From contig JAUPFP010000004.1 of assembly GCA_036925085.1 (NCBI GenBank), positions 8,468,938 through 8,532,937 of the forward strand: DNA of 64,000 nucleotides, in the 5' to 3' direction. Position 1 is the first letter of the stretch. Each line of letters begins with the position of its first letter. Positions 57,481 to 64,000 of the stretch are shown in pieces. The DNA is from Brachycybe producta (Eukaryota; Arthropoda; Diplopoda; Playtdesmida; Andrognathidae). The translations under genes and the position numbers were made by a program. Under the pieces are notes generated by a model that saw nothing but the letters and a program-made list of their open reading frames with translations, had not been told where the DNA came from and ran no database searches.

Positions 57481-57864
57481 ACAAACTATTTTTCGAGTTT
57501 TTTAAACTGTCACCAAAAATTTATTTTTACATATATCAGAAAAAATTTTTAGTATTATCACCAAGTATTCTAGTTTCGAAAACACTTTTAATCTTTAGGT
57601 AATATTTCTTCAGAAACAAGCTTCAAAAACAAACCTTCTCAAAACTGCCGTTAGGGTACGAGACCTCAAAATAAATATCTATAAAGCCACCTTAATTTGA
57701 CTCCTGTATGAGACTACGAACAATTCTAATACTTCGATGCGAAGGTCTGAGTGAAGCAGTAAACTTTCAGAACAAAACATAAAATGCAAATAAATTGTAA
57801 GGTTTAAAAAGCTACCAGAAATAATCCAAAACGAATGCATCAATATTAAACCACGTACGTGTAA

Positions 57865-58145
57865 TTACAATTACAAAAAATACTCTGCAAGCAGCCGCTT
57901 GGCCTATGGCAGAGGAATCTTAAGATCCAACTGCATGATGCATTGTCAATATATAATAACTATACAAAAAAATAACCTGCATTGCAAATATACAAAAATA
58001 TATAAGTGCAGTCATGAAAATATAAACCCAAAATGTATTAATGACATCCTTCAATAGGCTGCGTATAACACTTTTGGGGGGGGGGGGGAAGACCAATAAT
58101 AAGAGTTAGTCTTGGCAGAAAATCTCTTTTTTTCCTTCAGTGGTC
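57865..58145 (-). mobile_element. LINE 3' tail, minus strand
   Basis: It is the reverse complement of the 3' tail at 57300-57480 (CATGACTG, ATATTTGCAATGCAGGTTA, ATTGACAATGCAT, GCCATAGGCCAA) followed by a poly-G run. With the plus copy it forms an inverted pair about 400 bp apart. Confidence 0.72.
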
Positions 58146-58305
58146 ACCCCTTCCCACATACTATTTTTATAATTTCACGATAAACGCGCGAATAATTAAT
58201 ACATTATAATGTGCGAAAAATCAGCACAATAACTTAACAGTACATAAAAATATCCATAGACTTCCATGTTATAGTTTCGTCTGCTCACATTTTACGAGAA
58301 AGGCG

Positions 58306-58390
58306 TCTTTTTGGCCTACTGCTCCTAGAGGCGCTGTATGGTCATAAAGTCAATTTACATAAATCTCATCATTATGTTTTGATAGAAACA
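58306..58390 (+). repeat. Dispersed repeat (CTAGAGGCGCTGTATGG), copy 2
   Basis: Partner of 33876-33960. Confidence 0.5.
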
Positions 58391-58690
58391 ACTCAAGTAA
58401 TTAAGTTTAACTTCATATGATAAATTGACAAACATGTTATTCTCAAAGCAAAAACTGTTGTTTTGATGCTGGTTATTAAGTTATATAATTTAATATCAGT
58501 AATAATAGATGAGAATTTCATCCAAAAGGAACTCATAAAAGCTGATACGGTGGTGCTGATTCTATTTTAAGTAGGAATTAACATTCACAAGGTTTATACC
58601 GTTTCCAGAGAGAAAAAAAAACGTTACTAGTAAAACAGCTGAACTTCCACGAAACGAGTATAACATAGTCCCTTTAGATACGGAAGTATA

Positions 58691-58966
58691 ATGGAAACTA
58701 CGAATATAAAGGCAAAATTGTATCCAACGTACACGAATCGAGTTCATTTACGTGAAAACGCAACAGTTACAAGTTTAGAACGATCCAACGACATAAATAC
58801 AAACCAAAGACAAACCACTTCCAAAACAGGAAACTCACCAGATTATGTAACTTCAACAAACAAAGTTAATAACGACATAAAAACAATTTTTTTTTCCAAA
58901 AGACACGACATAAAGGAAGATATGCAGACGACTACCAAAAGAAGAAAACTCATTTTAACTCAATAA
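58691..58966 (+). other. Unassigned open frame, 91 codons
   Basis: The frame encodes an Asn/Thr/Lys-rich, charged peptide starting METTNIKAKLYPTYTN and ending in a basic TKRRKLILTQ. It matches no family I recognise. Composition follows the AT-rich background and there is no splice evidence, so it may be chance. Confidence 0.2.
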
Positions 58967-59689
58967 AATCCTCCATTATGAATTTAGGAATGAAGTTCGT
59001 AACAAGAATACTTAACAACAGGATGAAACACTTCGCCCCTTTTAAGCTGTGGTCTACACATAGTCGTTTTTTTCCTCACGCTTATGACGTCATTTTGCGC
59101 GCCACCTTTCGGCAGGCCTTGCTTTATGCCTATTCTTTTACATTGGACTATGCAAATCAATGGAATAACGTACAAATAAATAAATATAATTTCACTATTT
59201 TACTTATTTAAAAAAAAAAAAAATTAATATTGCAATGGATTAAATAGTTTCAAAAAGTAAACAATTTTAGTTTAGTTTCACAATTATTATAAAGCAAAGA
59301 ATTAATAAATTATAGCAAATCTACAACCTAAAATGCACCTGCATGGCTTTGATGTTCTACAGGAGGTGTTTTAGAAACAAGAATAGTTGGTGATAATGCT
59401 AAAAGTTTTTTTCGTGATGATAAATTTAAAAGTAAACTTTTTATGACAATACAAAAAAGGCGAAAATATTTTTTTTTTATGAAATGTCAATAGAAAAAAA
59501 ACGAAAAAAACAGGTCAATTTCAAACTGAACTATGAAGTGTTTAATTTTTAAGGTACTGCCATAAAAACATTTTCCTTTATAGTTTTGAAAACAATTTGA
59601 ATTTTTTTGTCATATTGTTTAGAAGAAAAAAAAACATTTGCTAAACATTTTTGGATAAAAATTTTACAAAAATACCTATTGGGCATAGG

Positions 59690-59880
59690 ATAAACCTCTA
59701 CAGTGGTGCCATAAGGGTGAAACAAAATGGATATCTAAAAAGCCACCTAAAGTAAAACTTTGAATTGTGAATTTTTTTAGAATACAGGCAGAGGCCGCCT
59801 GGCCAAAGGGACAGCTTGGGCAAATGCCATAAGGGCCAATATTCAATTGGGCTGGTTCTTTTTTCAAAAAATATTACCAA
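59690..59880 (-). repeat. Transposon-end-like segment
   Basis: On the minus strand CAATTGAATATTGGCC, GGCATTTGCCC and GCTGTCCCTTTGGCCAGG form a string typical of GC-rich transposon termini. Part matches 285-335. Confidence 0.35.
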
Positions 59881-60139
59881 TCCGGTTACAAATTGCCAGT
59901 ACCGGTACAAAATTATTTTCCCAGCATGCCTCTGAATTGGTTTAAAATAATTTAATGTGTTTAGTTTAATATCGACAATAATAAAATAGAACATGAGGCA
60001 GTAAATAAATAATTTACACTAAAACAAAATTATTTTAATATAAAGTTATGTATTGTAAATATTCAATTCAACACGGTACACCTGCAATCAGCTTCAAATT
60101 AAGCCATGTGGCAGGGAGGATTGCTCCCGATCACAAATG

Positions 60140-60380
60140 ATTGTCATTCAGGTACATTCCATAGTCGAATAACATTTGGGGAAAAATACAAAAAAATATG
60201 CATCAGTTCTAGCCATTACCTTTTTTAAAGTCTTTGAATTCCCGTGTCTTCCCTTACAAGGATGTGTATTAAATAAATCATTAAGTAGGGCAATATTATC
60301 ATCTGCCAGTAAATGTCCAAAAAGGGCAAGGCTTTGTTCATTGCTTCAGCTTGCTAATGATTCCCATTCTAAATATATAC
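60140..60380 (-). mobile_element. LINE RT C-terminal fragment
   Basis: On the minus strand the translation reads [20 protein letters not shown], then FNTHPCKGRHGNSKTLKKVM, ARTDAYFF and NVIRLWN. It is the same LINE type as 17458-17640 ([13 protein letters not shown]). Confidence 0.78.
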
Positions 60381-60702
60381 ATTAGGGCGGCCCTTAGCTA
60401 TAGGGCATTTTTTGAAAGTAGTGCAGAATTTCAGCTCAATTGGACATGTCTGTGGGTTCCCCCAGGGCACTCTTTGGCATTGTAAAAGTTACCCGGACAA
60501 TACCATTACCCGGTTCTTAAACATTAAAATTGAACAAATTATGTCTACAAAGTAACTCTGTTCTTCAGGTGCCTAGGCACTTAATGTGTTTAGGCGTACT
60601 AAAATACAAAAAGAAAAGCTTCAGAACACTGAAGTTTTAATCAAACACTCGAATACTTACAAGGAAATTAAGCAAATTATATAACACAGAAGAAAGTTCA
60701 TT

Positions 60703-63515
60703 TTAGGACATCAATCCAGATTTTGTGGCAACTGGATATTTTTTCCTGTGCTCACTGATGTTGTGTTGGATCCATTGGCGTTCTTCATTTTTTGTTAAAA
60801 TATTCACAACAGCCAAATGTTCCACTGTCTTGAGTCCATTTTGATAGCTCACATTGTTGTTCCATGTTGTGGGGCACCCTTTAAGGAAATCAATGTTGAT
60901 TTTGAACCTATGGAAAAATTTGATGGATTCACGAGTTATGAAATGACTGAATGGGACAAATACGAAAGCTTGGACGTCCTCATTTTGTACAGTATATCGC
61001 TTCAGCTGCAAATCTTCCTCATCGCTGTCTTCGAGATCAGTCATTTTGGCAGCCATTTCTCTCCTCAACTCAACAGGACATGCATTGTCAAAGATTGCTA
61101 ACGCTACTGATTCGGGTGACAAGTACCACAGGTGTTTGGAGAATTTTTTAGATGCAGCACTACTGACATCTGCATCTATTTCTCTGTATGTAACCAGTTT
61201 TTGCATGAAGTTGTAATTATGGTATGGAGCTTTAACAGCTGAAGGTGAGCGGAACTAAGCTTGAAGGTAAATGTGAATTAGGAAACAACAAACTCTTCAT
61301 ACAGAAGTGTGCTCCTTTTCAGTGAGATGGAACTGGTTTTGGAAAAGAAAAAGTTTGAAGCAGTAACTGGCCTTGGCCATCCAGCGGGCATGACTAAATG
61401 CTCCAGGAATGTGAAATGATACTCCACGCTTTGGAGTGCTTCCAAGAAAAATCACCCCAAGTTTCAACAGTTCTCTGTAATCGTCTCAAGGCTGATCTTC
61501 ACAATTTAGCTGATCACACAGAAATTCTAGCATGCTATTACGAACTTCTTCCGAAACTTCCCCAATGCCTGTGTGGTAGTTTGTTTTATCCATGTCTTTC
61601 CATGTTTCCTTGAATCGTTTGAACAATGCAACCTCTGGACCTGACGTAGTCCCGAAAAATTTATCAAAACAACTCCTGAGGACTAATTCAGCTAGTCTGT
61701 CAACTTTTTCGAGTTCAGATACAACCGGAAGCAATTTCCCATCCCAGTGTAAAACTAGAGAATCAGAGGCTGCAAGTCTGAAATTTCTTCTAATTTCTGA
61801 ATGCCTCTGTTCCCTCATTGCTTTCCTACGATGTTGGAATGAAGTTCGATTGATGATTAGGTCTCCAATGTTGCACTTGAAACCTTCTGCAGCAGCCATG
61901 AGTAGGTGAACCGTGTTACGATCGCTGATTTTGCACCTATCTAAAGCCTCAGATAGTCGAGGAGTGAAGAAGTCCAACGTTCCACGTTTTTTTGATGACA
62001 TTGGCACACTTTTTTGTTGAGTCTCTTGAACAACACATGCTTCAAAAAGTTCGTCCTGATAGCTTGAGCTGCTGTCTGTCAAACACGAAGGTTCCGGACG
62101 ATGCTCCATTTCCTCTTAGGTCCTCTTTTTACATTCAAAAGCTCTTTCTAGTCTCGAATGTCTTCTTTCTTCTAATGCCATAAACATCATGTCAATACCA
62201 GCCATGAAACCAGGCCTTCCCTTCTTTCGCTGCATCAGCAAAAATTGCCTGTCTTCTTCAAGAATTGTCTTAGGTGTTAATAAGGCATCATCAAGGGCTA
62301 TATCAAAGAGGTCGTCCAAAATGTCTAGGAAAAGCCTACGTTTCTCTATTTCCCTATCTGTGGCAACCTGGTCTGCTCCAAATTTAATTTTGATGGAGCA
62401 GACGAATTTCCCTATGGTGGTCTGCCTGACAGCTACAGTAGGCTGTTGGGACGGACGCCATTTTGGTGCCAGCAGACCTCTCACCATGAAGTCTATGGGT
62501 GAGAGGTCAGAAGTGACCTCTGTCCCCTCCAGGTGGAGTTGCCTGGAGGTTTCCTGTGGCCTAGTCAACCACAGGATCTGGGCAGTTGGTTGTAGGATTG
62601 ACAAGAGACTAGACCTGTGGGTGGAGGTCAGGTAGACCTCCACTGGCCAGTGCATCTGGATTCATCTTTTGTTTGTGCCTTTGGCCTGTTGGCTTTTGTG
62701 CCTTTTTGTATATATTTATGGGGGCTTGGCTGGTAGAAGTTTACCAGCCCAGTTGTGTAAATATCACTGCCACCGTCGTTATCATCAATCGCCGTGTCAA
62801 TAAATACACTTTTATTTAACCATCACTTGTGTGTGTTGTGTCTTTTCTTGGGAGTACCGCGAGGGGGGTGGGTTTCTGGTATTGGGGAAACTCCTCCGTC
62901 TTTTTCCGTCCTCTTTCGGCCGGAACTCGTGTCGGCTCGCGGTAGAACCGGTGTTCTACCGCGATATTCTCGGCGTGGCGGCGTGGTTTTTCGTCGTGTC
63001 CGTCGGGAGTGGCTCCGTGGAGCCGGCACAACCCAGGAGCACCGTGTGGGAGACGGCTACGGGTACGGTCCCGTCCCCGTAAGGAGCCGGTTGCGGTAAG
63101 TTTTACGCCGTTTTTGGGGTATCGCTTGCCGGGGTATTGTAACGGTCCGGCGGGACGTTACATATCTGATGATCGTTTTTTGTTTTTGCAAGTTTTCTCA
63201 TTCATTGCATAGTTTCAAAAGTTTTTCTACGCAGTGATCAATACGTTTGGTGGGGATTCGGGCTTTCTCCCAGAACACCAGGACTTCCTTCATTACGAGC
63301 GTGGCACTATTTTTTTTAGGTATTTTTACAATTCGTGAGTTGAAAAATAAAACATTCAATACCTGTCGATTTGATGGCAGCTTAGCACCCACAATTTGGT
63401 TTTCAATTCTCCCAATGAGATCTAACTCATAATCCTTCCGGAGGCTTCTTGTAGAAACTGATGCCATATTATCGTAAATTGAAATCACAATCACTAACTC
63501 ATCAACACTCAACAT
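60703..63515 (-). pseudogene. Broken gene of a widespread invertebrate repeat-like protein family, split by an LTR
   Basis: Minus-strand reading. 63467-63198 has the N-terminus MASVSTRSLRKDYELDLIGR then LPSNRQVLNVLFFN and VFWEKARIPTK. After the LTR (63162-62359) it resumes with EIEKRRLFLDILDDLFDIAL and DRQFLLMQRKKGRPGFMAGID, then 62109-61486 with LHWDGKLLPVVSELEKVDRL joined directly to AELVLRSCFDKFFGTTSGPE. 61485-60703 has RGVSFHIPGAFSHARWMAKA, two stops, KFSKHLWYLSPESVAL and an ISEHRKKYPVATKSGLMS end. I recall this set of motifs from multi-copy uncharacterised proteins in several invertebrate genomes, thought to be transposon-derived. That is recollection, not a search. The central part expected between EKVDRL and ELVLRS is deleted. 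It is non-functional. Confidence 0.8.
62359..63162 (+). mobile_element. Complete 804-bp solo LTR with TSD TATC, hairpin-array family
   Basis: It starts TGTGGCAACC and ends GGGACGTTACA. TATC occurs at 62355-62358 and 63163-63166. It has AATAAATACAC near 62800 and the U5 hairpin TCGCGGTAGAAC, loop CGGT, GTTCTACCGCGA at 62937-62964. It is inserted in the pseudogene described at 60703-63515 and is the most complete family member here. Confidence 0.9.
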
Positions 63516-64000
63516 GCTACTACTACAATATCACTAGCTCATAAATGTAATGGGCAACAAAAGAAAAAAACTTCCCACTTACAAAACAGAACAACTTCTT
63601 AAACAATATCACCGATGGCGAAGGCAAAACTGAATCCGAGCTTCCTAGCAACAATGACTGCCAAAAACGAAGGTCGCCTACTGACACGGGAGGGGTAGTG
63701 TGAATCACACTGAGCTGTGAGCTCTGTGATTCACATTTCTCTGACTGTTATTCACAGTGAGTCAACTTTGGGTAGTATTAGGGCATTTTACTTGTGGTGT
63801 CGACGGTAAAAGAAAACAAAAGAGTACTAGGATCAAAATTGTGATGCAATGCAAATGTGAAGCATTATTTTATACCTACTGGAGTAGAAATTTGTTAAAT
63901 TTAAATATTTTTACTTCATTTTTGAATAATAATTGAACAACAACAAACTATGTACCTTGTACCTATTAATTATTAATGCATTAAATAATTAAATACATTT
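63516..64000. other. No gene recognised
   Basis: AT-rich. A small palindrome (GTGAATCACA/TGTGATTCAC) lies at about 63701-63736, possibly a transposon end. Nothing else is seen. Confidence 0.35.

Overview
The window is AT-rich, intron-bearing animal DNA, almost certainly from an invertebrate. The evidence is long introns with canonical GT/AG borders, two recognisable animal-type multi-exon genes on the minus strand, and a dense mix of Ty3/gypsy LTR elements, LINEs, Tc1/mariner remnants and foldback/MITE elements. The phylum cannot be fixed from sequence alone. No tRNA, rRNA or CRISPR was seen.

Host genes. (1) Maspardin (SPG21), an alpha/beta-hydrolase-fold protein, lies on the minus strand from 29344 to 15178. 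Seven coding exons (270 aa) join in frame, and only the last short C-terminal exon is missing from my reading. (2) A large unnamed gene lies on the minus strand from 53592 to 41912. Four exons join in frame to a predicted 939-aa protein with a canonical PCNA-interaction (PIP) box, a SUMO consensus and a conserved-looking globular core. I do not recognise its family.

Layout. 1-13.5 kb holds a TTAA-flanked MITE, a series of LTRs (several with exact 4-bp target duplications) and a GC-richer degraded block at 7.2-11.6 kb. 13.9-15 kb holds a 5'-truncated LINE. 15-29.4 kb is the maspardin gene, whose introns hold LTRs, a minus-strand gypsy remnant, an 8-bp-TSD hAT-like MITE, a mariner deletion derivative, and LINE and gypsy fragments. 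30-34.8 kb is MITE-rich. 34.8-41.3 kb is a decayed plus-strand Ty3/gypsy element with gag, RNase H, integrase, an extra ORF and a 3' LTR. 41.9-53.6 kb is the PIP-box gene, whose introns carry a mariner fragment, nested palindromic elements and an RNase H-containing LINE. 54.2-60.4 kb holds LTR and LINE remnants. 60.7-63.5 kb is a broken copy of a widespread invertebrate repeat-like protein gene, split by an LTR.

The most unusual signal is in the dominant LTR family. Its U3 and U5 consist largely of consecutive hairpins whose arms change together between copies, so pairing is kept while sequence drifts. One U5 hairpin has a self-complementary CCGG in its loop in several copies. Other points of interest are two-tier palindromic MITEs, a 43-bp direct repeat exactly bracketing one LTR element, a 36-bp tandem array where protease/RT should be in the gypsy element, and the PIP-box gene itself.
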